DNA of 64,000 nucleotides from Afipia sp. Root123D2 (GTDB lineage: Bacteria; Pseudomonadota; Alphaproteobacteria; Rhizobiales; Xanthobacteraceae), in assembly GCF_001425835.1 (NCBI RefSeq), contig NZ_LMDP01000001.1, forward strand, positions 1,731,838-1,795,837. The letters are read 5' to 3'. The position numbers and the translations under genes are program-made. The notes beneath the pieces are model-generated. The model worked only from the letters and a program-made list of their open reading frames with translations. It had not been told where the DNA came from and made no database searches. Shown here one piece after another: positions 56,906-64,000 of this stretch. Within the stretch, counting starts at the first letter, position 1. Each line of letters begins with the position of its first letter.

Positions 56906-58143
56906 CTAACCATCGAGAAATTCAAGTATTCCTTGCCCCGCAGCAGTTCCTGTCGCGAAGGCCGCCTGAAGCAAGTATCCGCCCGTCGGTGCCTCCCAGT
57001 CGAGCATTTCGCCTGCAACAAAGACACCCGGCCGTTTGCGCAGCATCAGTTCTCGTCGACCTGACCCCACGTCACGCCACCTGCAGTCGAAATCGCCTTC
57101 GCGATCGGAGCGGTGCCGCTCAGGCGCACCGGAACGGCGCGGATCAGCTGGACCAGCCTGTCAGCTGGCAGGGATGACAGATCGAGCTTTATTGCAGCAG
57201 CCGCTTCATGCAGCAGGCCAATCGCGACCGGAGGCAGGCTGATCGCCTTGCGCAGGAAGGTCGAGAACGATTGCTTTTTGCGAGGCGCCGACAACCGGGA
57301 GATGAGATCCGCCGTAGATATATCCGGCCGCAAGCCGATGTGAAGAAGTGCTGTCCCGGAGCGTGCAATCTCGTCACGCAGTGGCGCCGACATCGCATAG
57401 ATTCCGCCGCCTTCCAGCCCTTCGCGCGTCACCATCGCCTCACCGCGCACGGTGACCGATCCAAATGTCAGCGACACGCCCTTGAGCGGGGTCCCCTCGA
57501 AACGATCGCGAAAAACGTCGGACCATGCAACGGTGAAGCCGCAATTAGCGGGTTGCAGAAGCGAAACCGTGACGCCGGCTTCAACCAAACTTGTCACCCA
57601 GCCTCCATCCGATCCGAGCCGCGGCCAGCTTGCACCGCCTAGAGCCAACACGGCCGCATCGGCATGTATCTCTCGCGGTCCCCCGGGCGTGTGAAACTGA
57701 AGACCGCCGCTCTCGCTCCAACCGGTCCAGCGATGACGCAGCAACAGCGTCACACCCTGCTCGTCGAGCCGCCGCAACCAAGCGCGCAGCAACGGCGATG
57801 CCTTGAACGATTCCGGAAAGATCCGTCCGCTCGAGCCGACAAAGGTCGGCTGCCCCAGATCCGCGCTCCATGCACGCAACGCATCAGGAGGAAACGCCTC
57901 GATCGCCGTGTGAAGATTCGCCGCTGCTTCGCCGTAGCGAGCAAGGAACGATCCCAGCGGCTCGCTATGCGTCAGATTGAGCCCACCTCGTCCGGCCATC
58001 AGAAGTTTGCGGCCGGCTGACGGCATGCGGTCATAGATCGTCACACGCGCCCCTCCGCGTGCGATAACCTCCGCAGCCATCAGGCCGGCAGGGCCGGCGC
58101 CAATCACCGCAATGCTCTTTGACGAACGATCTTGCACCACCAT
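56906..58143 (-). pseudogene. HI0933/TIGR03862-type flavoprotein gene with C-terminal frameshift
   Basis: From the ATG at 58143 the frame encodes a BaiN/HI0933-type FAD protein (IAVIGAGPAGLMAAEV with GxGxxG at 15-20, AGRKLLMAGRGGLNLTHSE, AVLALGGASWPRLGSDG). It stops at a TGA at 57046-57048 after [11 protein letters not shown]. In the next frame, coding continues with [18 protein letters not shown] and [18 protein letters not shown] to a TAG at 56906. One missing base (AACTG for expected AACCTG) explains it. The lost segment carries the second FAD contact, so the product is probably inactive. It is last in the minus-strand operon. Confidence 0.8.
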
Positions 58144-58169
58144 GCCCCGAAGCGAGGCCTGACCTCGCG

Positions 58170-59102
58170 TCAGCCGCCCATCGGTGGCAGCTTGATGCCC
58201 TTGGCCTTCGCCGCCTGCTCGACATACTTGAAGGTCTGGAAGAACGCGCCGCCGAGATCGCGGGCCTTCGACATATCGCTGATTTCCTTGAAGTGCGCCG
58301 CAATACCGTCCGGCGTCCACTCGGTTTCGGGCAGATTGACGCCTTCGGTTTCGACGATCTTCATGACTGCAAACGATCCAGCGCCCGCGCCCATGATGGT
58401 GCGGGTCGGCGCATCCTCGCCGAGCATGTAGAGCACCGCCGGCGTGATCGCTTCCGGCTTCATCAGCGCGAGCACGTCCGGCGGGATCAACCCTTCCGTC
58501 ATGCGCGTCGCTGCCGTCGGCGAGATCGTGTTGACACGGATGTTGCTCTTGCGCCCCTCCTCGGCCAGCACATTCATCAGGCCCACGATTCCCGCTTTCG
58601 CCGCACCATAATTGGCCTGACCGAAATTGCCGAACATGCCGGACGATGACGTGGTCACGACGATACGGCCGTAGTTGCGCTCCTTCATGCCATCCCAGAC
58701 GGCGCGGCAGCAGTTGAACGTGCCGGTCAAATGCACGGCGATCACCTTGGCGAAATCATCCGGCTCCATCTTGCCGAACGATTTGTCGCGCAGGATTCCG
58801 GCGTTGGCGACCATGAGATCCGCGCTGCCCCATTTAGCAACGGCGCGTGCAACCATGTCCTGGACCTGCTCGTAGTTCGAGACATCCGCGCCATCGACGA
58901 TGGCTTCGCCGCCCGCCTTGCGGATTTCCTCTGCCACGACCTCGGCGGGATGAGTCGATCCGCCGCTGCCGTCGCGCGCCGCGCCCATGTCATTGACCAC
59001 AACGCGCGCGCCGTACTTCGCAAGTCCAAGTGCGTGAGCGCGCCCAAGTCCGGCACCTGCTCCGGTGACGATGGCGACACGGCCGTCAAACCTGATGGTC
59101 AT
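58170..59102 (-). CDS. SDR family dehydrogenase, multifunctional-enzyme-type 3-hydroxyacyl-CoA dehydrogenase-like
   Basis: A 310-residue long SDR of the peroxisomal MFE-2 type. It has TGAGAGLGRAHALGLAKYGARVVVNDMG, NAGILRDKSF, and Tyr/Lys in NYGAAKAG. A C-terminal extension after residue 250 is usual for this subgroup. It likely oxidises 3-hydroxyacyl-CoA. It lies in a tightly spaced minus-strand run (18 bases after the MaoC gene), which supports acyl-CoA breakdown. Confidence 0.9.
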   Translation of the reverse strand: MTIRFDGRVAIVTGAGAGLGRAHALGLAKYGARVVVNDMGAARDGSGGSTHPAEVVAEEIRKAGGEAIVDGADVSNYEQVQDMVARAVAKWGSADLMVANAGILRDKSFGKMEPDDFAKVIAVHLTGTFNCCRAVWDGMKERNYGRIVVTTSSSGMFGNFGQANYGAAKAGIVGLMNVLAEEGRKSNIRVNTISPTAATRMTEGLIPPDVLALMKPEAITPAVLYMLGEDAPTRTIMGAGAGSFAVMKIVETEGVNLPETEWTPDGIAAHFKEISDMSKARDLGGAFFQTFKYVEQAAKAKGIKLPPMGG

Positions 59103-59120
59103 GTTGATCGTTCCTTCAGT

Positions 59121-59585
59121 TCAAGCAAAAAAATGCAGGCCGAGCCAGTCAGCAACCAAGGCCGGCTTGGACTCGCCTTCGATCTCAAGTGTCGTATTGG
59201 TGCGCGACAGCAGTTCGTTCGGCGCACGCAGGGTCGCTTCGGCTAGCACGAAACGCGCTCGCACGCGCTTGCCAGCACGAACCGGCGTCAGGAATCTAAC
59301 TTTGTCGAAACCATAGTTGATCGACATCACCGAACCTTCCAGCGTCGGCATCGCCTCATAGGCCATGCCCGACAGCACCGACAGCGACAGGAAGCCATGC
59401 GCGATAGTGCCGCCGAACGGGGTCTCGCGTCTGGCGCGCTCCGGATCGACGTGAATGAACTGATGATCGTTGGTCGCCTCGGCGAACGTATCGATCTGCT
59501 TTTGATCGATCGTATGCCACGACGAGATGCCCAACTCCTGCCCGACCAACTTTGCGTAGGCTTCCCGGCTTACAGTTCCTGCCAT
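59121..59585 (-). CDS. MaoC family (R)-specific enoyl-CoA hydratase
   Basis: A 154-residue single hotdog domain. It has the hydratase 2 motif with D40 and H45 (NDHQFIHVDPERARRETPFGGTIAHGF), the catalytic pair of PhaJ-type enzymes. The ATG at 59585 gives the normal N-terminus; upstream in-frame codons overlap the acyl-CoA synthetase gene and are not family-like. It pairs naturally with the adjacent MFE-type SDR: hydration, then oxidation. Confidence 0.9.
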   Translation of the reverse strand: MAGTVSREAYAKLVGQELGISSWHTIDQKQIDTFAEATNDHQFIHVDPERARRETPFGGTIAHGFLSLSVLSGMAYEAMPTLEGSVMSINYGFDKVRFLTPVRAGKRVRARFVLAEATLRAPNELLSRTNTTLEIEGESKPALVADWLGLHFFA

Positions 59586-59616
59586 GATATCTCCCGGCGC
59601 GCCGGGGCCCGGCCCG

Positions 59617-61332
59617 TTAGCGCTCTTTTTGCAGTTCCGGCAAGTCTTCTTCACGAAATTCGAGCCCGCGTAAAGCAACGTTGCGGTCATTGTCGTGTTC
59701 GAGGCGGCGCAGTTGGACTCGCCGGATTTTGCCGGAGATGGTTTTCGGAAGTTCCGTCACCAGTTCGATACGGCGAATGCGCTTGAAAGGAGCTAGATGC
59801 GACTGAACATAGCGGAAAATCGATAGCGCAGTTTCCCGCGACGGCTCAACGCCGGCAACCAGCGAAATATAGGCCTTCGGAATCGCAAGGCGAATCGGAT
59901 CGGGACACGGCACAACCGCCGCTTCGGCGACCGCATCGTGTTCAAGCAACACGCTTTCCAGTTCGAACGGGCTGATTCGATAGTCAGACGACTTGAACAC
60001 ATCGTCCGACCGGCCGACGAATGTCAGATAGCCATCGTCATCGAGAAACGCGACGTCGCCTGTTTTATACAGATCGCCGTCGGCGCCTTTCGGCTTTCCG
60101 TCGTCGCCCTGGTAACCCAGCATCAAGCCAGACGGGCGATCTTCTCCGAGAACGAGACATATCTCGCCTTCCTTTGCCGGATTGCCGTCTGCATCGACGA
60201 CCTTGACCTTGTAACCCGGCATCGGCCGCCCCATCGAGCCGGGCTTGACCATCTGGCCAGGCGAATTGCCCGCAAGCGCAGTGGTTTCGGTCTGTCCATA
60301 ACCGTCGCGGATGGTCATGCCCCACGCCGCCTTGACCTGATCGATAATCTCCGGATTAAGCGGCTCGCCTGCGCCGCAAACCTCGCGCAGCGTGACCTTA
60401 TAGTCAGACAGCTTCTCTTGAATTAGCAGCCGCCACACCGTCGGCGGCGCGCACAGCGTCGTCACTTTGCAGCGAACCAATGTCTCCAGCAGCCCCTTCG
60501 CCTCGAAGCGCAGCTGGTTGGCAATAAAGATTGTCGCACCCGCATTCCACGGCGCAAAAAAGCAGCTCCACGCGTGCTTGGCCCAGCCCGGTGAGGAAAT
60601 GTTGAGATGCACGTCGCCGGGTTGCAACCCGAGCCAGAACATCGTCGAAAGTCCGCCGACCGGATAGCTGCGATGGCTGTGCAGCACAAGCTTCGGCTTC
60701 GCCGTTGTGCCCGACGTGAAATAGAGCAACATCGGGTCGTGTGCTCGGGTGACACCATCGGGTGTGAGGGTGTCGGGGAATTTTTCGCTATCGTTGAATG
60801 ATCGCCAGCCCTTGTGGTCCTGCGTCGCGCCGACAACCACACGGGCGAAGCCGTCGTCGTCGAGCCCGTCGAACTTCGCGACCTGATCCTGCGCCGCGAC
60901 GACAACCTTCGCCTTGCCGCGATCGAGACGATCACGCAATTCGTCCGGCGTCAGCAGCGTCGTCGCCGGAATCACGATGACGCCGAGCTTGATGCACGCC
61001 AGCATGGTTTCCCACAGCGGCACGACATTGCCGAGCAGCAGGAGCAGATGATCGCCGCGCTTGAGGCCGAGATCGCTCAGGAAATTCGCGGTCTGGTTCG
61101 AGCGCTTCGACATCTGCGCGAACGTCACCTTGGTATCGGTGCGATTGGCGACATCGACAATCCATAGCGCGGTGCGGTCGCGGCTCTCTGGATCAGCGGC
61201 CAGCCCAGCGTCGAACCAGTCGATCGCCCAGTTGAACTGGGCCTGATCGGGCCAACGGAATTCGGCTATCGCCTTATCGTAGTTGGTACGGTTCGCCAGC
61301 AGGAACTGGCGCGCATCCCGAAAAGTCGTCAT
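59617..61332 (-). CDS. AMP-dependent acyl-CoA synthetase
   Basis: A 571-residue adenylate-forming enzyme. AMP-binding motif LLYFTSGTTAKPKLVLHSH, second motif DGYGQTETT, hinge region YKTGDVAFLDDDGYLTFVGRSDDVFKSSDYRISPFELES and catalytic Lys near the end (PKTISGKIRR). It most resembles medium-chain or isobutyrate-type acyl-CoA synthetases. Its place next to isobutyryl-CoA degradation genes supports activation of a short branched acid, but the substrate is inference. Confidence 0.93.
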   Translation of the reverse strand: MTTFRDARQFLLANRTNYDKAIAEFRWPDQAQFNWAIDWFDAGLAADPESRDRTALWIVDVANRTDTKVTFAQMSKRSNQTANFLSDLGLKRGDHLLLLLGNVVPLWETMLACIKLGVIVIPATTLLTPDELRDRLDRGKAKVVVAAQDQVAKFDGLDDDGFARVVVGATQDHKGWRSFNDSEKFPDTLTPDGVTRAHDPMLLYFTSGTTAKPKLVLHSHRSYPVGGLSTMFWLGLQPGDVHLNISSPGWAKHAWSCFFAPWNAGATIFIANQLRFEAKGLLETLVRCKVTTLCAPPTVWRLLIQEKLSDYKVTLREVCGAGEPLNPEIIDQVKAAWGMTIRDGYGQTETTALAGNSPGQMVKPGSMGRPMPGYKVKVVDADGNPAKEGEICLVLGEDRPSGLMLGYQGDDGKPKGADGDLYKTGDVAFLDDDGYLTFVGRSDDVFKSSDYRISPFELESVLLEHDAVAEAAVVPCPDPIRLAIPKAYISLVAGVEPSRETALSIFRYVQSHLAPFKRIRRIELVTELPKTISGKIRRVQLRRLEHDNDRNVALRGLEFREEDLPELQKER

Positions 61333-61344
61333 CGGCGCGCTCCT

Positions 61345-62229
61345 CTACGGTTTCGCGGAGCGCAGCGCATTGATGATGCCGGAGAAGTCGACGCCGCCCT
61401 GGCCAGCCTTGTCGAAGGCATCATAGATGCTTTCCGCATGGGCCCCGAGGGGAGTCGATGCGCCGGCAGCCTTTGCAGCCTCCTGCGACAACCGGAGATC
61501 CTTCAGCATCAGAGCAGCGGCGAAGCCGGGTTTGTAATCGTTATTGGCCGGCGACGTCGGCACCGGACCCGGCACCGGGCAATAGGTCGTCAAAGACCAG
61601 CACTGGCCCGACGAAGTCGATGCGACGTCAAACAGTGCCTGATGCGAAAGACCCAATTTCTCCGCGAGGGCAAAAGCTTCGCAGACACCGATCATCGAGA
61701 TGCCGAGGATCATGTTGTTGCAAATCTTCGCCGCCTGCCCGGCACCGCCCTCGCCGCAATGGACGATCTTCTTGCCCATCGCTTCAAGGATCGGCTTGGC
61801 GGTGGCAAACGCCTTCGCATCGCCGCCGCACATGAAGGTCAGCGTTGCGCCCTTGGCGCCGCCGGTGCCGCCGGAGACAGGGGCGTCCACCGATGGCAGT
61901 TGCAGCTTTGCCGCCGTCGCGTGGGCTTGTCGCGCGCTTTCAACATCGATGGTCGAACAGTCGATCACCAGCGCGCCTTTGGCTGCACCGGGGAGGACGT
62001 CGTTCCAGACCGCCAGCACATGCTTGCCGGCCGGCAGCATGGTGATGATGATTTCGGCGTTCTTGACGGCATCCTTTGCCGTCCCGGCGATCGTCACGCC
62101 GTCAGCCTTCGCAGACTCGCACGAGGCTTGAACCAGATCGAATCCCTGAACGTTGTGACCAGCCTTGATGAGATTGGCGGCCATTGGGCCGCCCATGTTG
62201 CCGAGACCGATGAATGCAATGTTCGCCAT
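61345..62229 (-). CDS. mmsB: 3-hydroxyisobutyrate dehydrogenase
   Basis: Oxidises 3-hydroxyisobutyrate to methylmalonate semialdehyde in valine degradation. It has 294 residues. NAD motif FIGLGNMGGPMAANLIKAGH, substrate site DAPVSGGTGGAKGATL, and catalytic Lys in GGAGQAAKICNNMIL at about residue 171. It lies 22 bases downstream of the hydrolase gene, in pathway order. Confidence 0.95.
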   Translation of the reverse strand: MANIAFIGLGNMGGPMAANLIKAGHNVQGFDLVQASCESAKADGVTIAGTAKDAVKNAEIIITMLPAGKHVLAVWNDVLPGAAKGALVIDCSTIDVESARQAHATAAKLQLPSVDAPVSGGTGGAKGATLTFMCGGDAKAFATAKPILEAMGKKIVHCGEGGAGQAAKICNNMILGISMIGVCEAFALAEKLGLSHQALFDVASTSSGQCWSLTTYCPVPGPVPTSPANNDYKPGFAAALMLKDLRLSQEAAKAAGASTPLGAHAESIYDAFDKAGQGGVDFSGIINALRSAKP

Positions 62230-62251
62230 GGATGATTCCCCTCGTGCATTT

Positions 62252-63346
62252 CTAGTTGACGTTCGGAAACTTCAAATCACCTTCCGGATGCGGCGCGAGA
62301 TAGCGCGCGACGATCTCCGGGGTTACGTCTTCAATCCGCGCCGGTGACCATTTCGGATTGCGGTCTCTGTCGATGATGAGCGCGCGCACGCCTTCGACGA
62401 AGTCCGCACTTGCGAACACTTCCAATGCGGCACGATATTCCCGCACCAGACATTCTTCGAGCGAAGTAGAAGAGCGTGCCAGACGCAGCAGTTTCAGTGT
62501 CACTTTCAGACCGCGTGGCGATTTCTCGCGCAACGACCCCAGTGTGGCGCGCGCGAAGTCGGATTCCTCGCGCTCCAGCGCAGCGACGATCTCCTCGATG
62601 GAATCGTACGCGAATGTCCTGTCGATCAGTGCCCGCTGTTTTTCGATCGGTCCTTGCTCGCCCGAAACGCCGAACCGCGTGATCAGGGCCATCGTTGCAG
62701 CGGCATCGGCGCCGGGCGGCAACTTGGTGATCTCGCCGCGCAGAGTTGGCCAGTCGCCCGACGCGATCAGAACATCAGCAAGACCCGAATACACCGCATC
62801 GACCCCGTTCGCGGCCTGCCCGGTCAGACCGAGATAAGTGCCGATCTCTCCGGGCGCACGTGATAACAGCCACGTTCCGCCCACATCGGGGAAAAAGCCG
62901 AGGCCCACCTCCGGCATCGCAACCTTGGTCTTCTCCGTCACCACGCGATGGCAAGCATGACCGGCAAGCCCGACGCCACCGCCCATCACGAGGCCGTCCA
63001 TGTAAGCGATATAGGGTTTGGGGAATCTCGAAATACGTGCGTTCACCGCGTATTCTTCGCGCCAAAATACCGCGCCGAGATCGCCGCCAATCTTCGCGCT
63101 GTCGTGAAGCCCGCGGATATCGCCGCCAGCGCACAGGCCACGATCGCCCGCGCCTTCCAGCAGGACCACGGAGATATCCGGATCGACCTCGAACGTATCG
63201 AGCGCCCGGTCGATGTCGCGGGTCATCCCCAGCGTCAGCGCATTGATCGCCTTCGGACGATTTAGGCGAAGTATACCGGCGTGACCTTCCCGCCGTGCGA
63301 TCAGGTCGCCCGCGCCGTCATCCGCCGCGACGACCTGTGCCGTCAT
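62252..63346 (-). CDS. 3-hydroxyisobutyryl-CoA hydrolase (enoyl-CoA hydratase/isomerase family)
   Basis: A 364-residue crotonase-fold protein of HIBCH size, longer than simple hydratases. Oxyanion-hole motifs: RPKAINALTLGM, ERGLCAGGDIRGLH-type GAGDRGLCAGGDIRGL, and MDGLVMGGGVGLAGHACHRVVTEKTKVAMPEVGLGFFPDVGG. The context between acyl-CoA dehydrogenase and 3-hydroxyisobutyrate dehydrogenase favours hydrolysis of 3-hydroxyisobutyryl-CoA. Its start overlaps the dehydrogenase stop by 4 bases (ATGA). Confidence 0.92.
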   Translation of the reverse strand: MTAQVVAADDGAGDLIARREGHAGILRLNRPKAINALTLGMTRDIDRALDTFEVDPDISVVLLEGAGDRGLCAGGDIRGLHDSAKIGGDLGAVFWREEYAVNARISRFPKPYIAYMDGLVMGGGVGLAGHACHRVVTEKTKVAMPEVGLGFFPDVGGTWLLSRAPGEIGTYLGLTGQAANGVDAVYSGLADVLIASGDWPTLRGEITKLPPGADAAATMALITRFGVSGEQGPIEKQRALIDRTFAYDSIEEIVAALEREESDFARATLGSLREKSPRGLKVTLKLLRLARSSTSLEECLVREYRAALEVFASADFVEGVRALIIDRDRNPKWSPARIEDVTPEIVARYLAPHPEGDLKFPNVN

Positions 63347-64000
63347 CGCGCGCCCTCGATCAGCTTGCGCGCAACGATCACACGCATGATCTCGTTGGTC
63401 CCCTCAAGGATTTGATGGACCCGCAAATCACGCACGATCTTTTCGATGCCGTATTCCGACAGATAGCCGTAGCCGCCGTGTAACTGCAGCGCCTGATTGG
63501 CGACCTGAAATCCGACGTCGGTCCCGAAACGCTTCGCCATCGCGCACAGCATCGTGGCATCGGGATCCTTGCGATCGAGCGCGGATGCAGCTCGCCACAG
63601 GAAAGTGCGCGCAGCTTCCAACTCGGTCGCCATATCGGCAAGCCGGAATTGCAAGGCCTGGAATTCATCGAGTCGTTTGCCGAACGCCTTGCGCTCGCGC
63701 ATATAGGCCAGCGATTTGTCGAGCGCCGATTGCGCGCCGCCGAGCGAACATGCCGCAATGTTGAGGCGCCCACCGTCGAGACCGGCCATTGCGATCTTGA
63801 AGCCGATCCCTTCATCGCCGAGGCGATTGGCGACAGGCACACGCGCGTTCTCGAAAATCACCGCGCGCGTCGGCTGGGCATTCCAACCCATCTTGCGCTC
63901 ATTAGCGCCGAACGACACGCCGGGCGTATCGCCCTCAATCACCAGCGTCGAAATACCAGACGGTCCGTCGCCGCCGGTGCGGACCATGACGACGTAGACG
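63343..64000 (-). CDS. Acyl-CoA dehydrogenase (isobutyryl-CoA dehydrogenase-like), 5'-truncated by window edge
   Basis: About 218 C-terminal residues are visible; the N-terminus lies beyond base 64000. FNAR-type residues fit an acyl-CoA dehydrogenase: EGIGFKIAMAGLDGGRLNIAACSLGGAQSAL, RKAFGKRLDEFQALQFRLADMATELEAARTFLWRAA, and QALQLHGGYGYLSEYGIEKIVRDLRVHQILEGTNEIMRVIVAR with the catalytic Glu in EGTNE/GYGYL region. The context suggests isobutyryl-CoA as substrate. It is followed by the hydrolase with a 4-base overlap. Confidence 0.95.
   Translation of the reverse strand, partial: VYVVMVRTGGDGPSGISTLVIEGDTPGVSFGANERKMGWNAQPTRAVIFENARVPVANRLGDEGIGFKIAMAGLDGGRLNIAACSLGGAQSALDKSLAYMRERKAFGKRLDEFQALQFRLADMATELEAARTFLWRAASALDRKDPDATMLCAMAKRFGTDVGFQVANQALQLHGGYGYLSEYGIEKIVRDLRVHQILEGTNEIMRVIVARKLIEGAR

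Overview
The window is about 64 kb of GC-rich chromosome from an alphaproteobacterium, most likely a member of the Nitrobacteraceae/Bradyrhizobiaceae (Bradyrhizobium, Rhodopseudomonas, Afipia or a relative). This rests on protein character (B. subtilis-type PurF, a Pro/Gln-rich lipoprotein in the bamB position, LTXXQ protein, several Bug/Liv-type binding proteins), on the guaB-rsmB-guaA neighbourhood, and on small composite palindromic repeats with GTCATG-type ends typical of that family. No rRNA, tRNA, CRISPR array, transposase or integrase gene was seen. Genus assignment is inference.

Layout. 0-10 kb is core: the 3' part of purF, a GNAT acetyltransferase, an SDR, an exported duplicated-domain LTXXQ protein, then yfgM-like/lipoprotein/der on the minus strand, a small zinc-ribbon protein, a Crp/Fnr regulator, panB and NnrU. 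10-16 kb holds a Bug-type binding protein, a repeat-filled gap, a frameshifted SRPBCC gene, a nucleoside deoxyribosyltransferase, a GrlR-like protein, prfC, and a SugE-type SMR transporter preceded by what looks like a complete guanidine-II riboswitch. 16-21 kb is a complete branched-chain amino acid ABC transporter (livGF-K-HM order). 21-33 kb mixes small enzymes with regulators: a PAS-like protein, an ArsC-like reductase, a divergent DJ-1/GlxA pair, ilvD with a divergent LysR gene, a DUF899 cluster, and an MDR/AraC pair. Two genes there are broken (2'-5' RNA ligase family and GFA family).

33-38.7 kb looks accessory: a thiolase-like gene interrupted by an amber codon with its DUF35 partner, then a LysR/SDR/NADPH-reductase group. 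That last group is bounded by a 15-bp near-perfect direct repeat matching the 3' end of guaA, a known integration target. 38.7-53 kb returns to core: guaA, rsmB, MAPEG, a membrane protein, curA-like, guaB, an MFS exporter, rlmE-ppx, and an orphan molybdenum hydroxylase large subunit. 53-64 kb carries a YaiI protein, an Uup-type ABC-F ATPase, an orphan Liv-type binding protein, and a tightly packed minus-strand run that enters from beyond the window: acyl-CoA dehydrogenase, 3-hydroxyisobutyryl-CoA hydrolase, 3-hydroxyisobutyrate dehydrogenase, acyl-CoA synthetase, MaoC hydratase, SDR and a frameshifted flavoprotein. This is probably a valine/isobutyryl-CoA and acyl-CoA degradation operon.

How it fits together: purF, guaA and guaB serve purine synthesis. 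ilvD and panB share 2-oxoisovalerate chemistry (valine, pantothenate), while the liv transporter and the 57-64 kb operon handle uptake and breakdown of branched-chain compounds. Five genes carry inactivating lesions, mostly single-base changes. Either this lineage is losing accessory genes or the assembly has indel errors; reads or relatives would decide.
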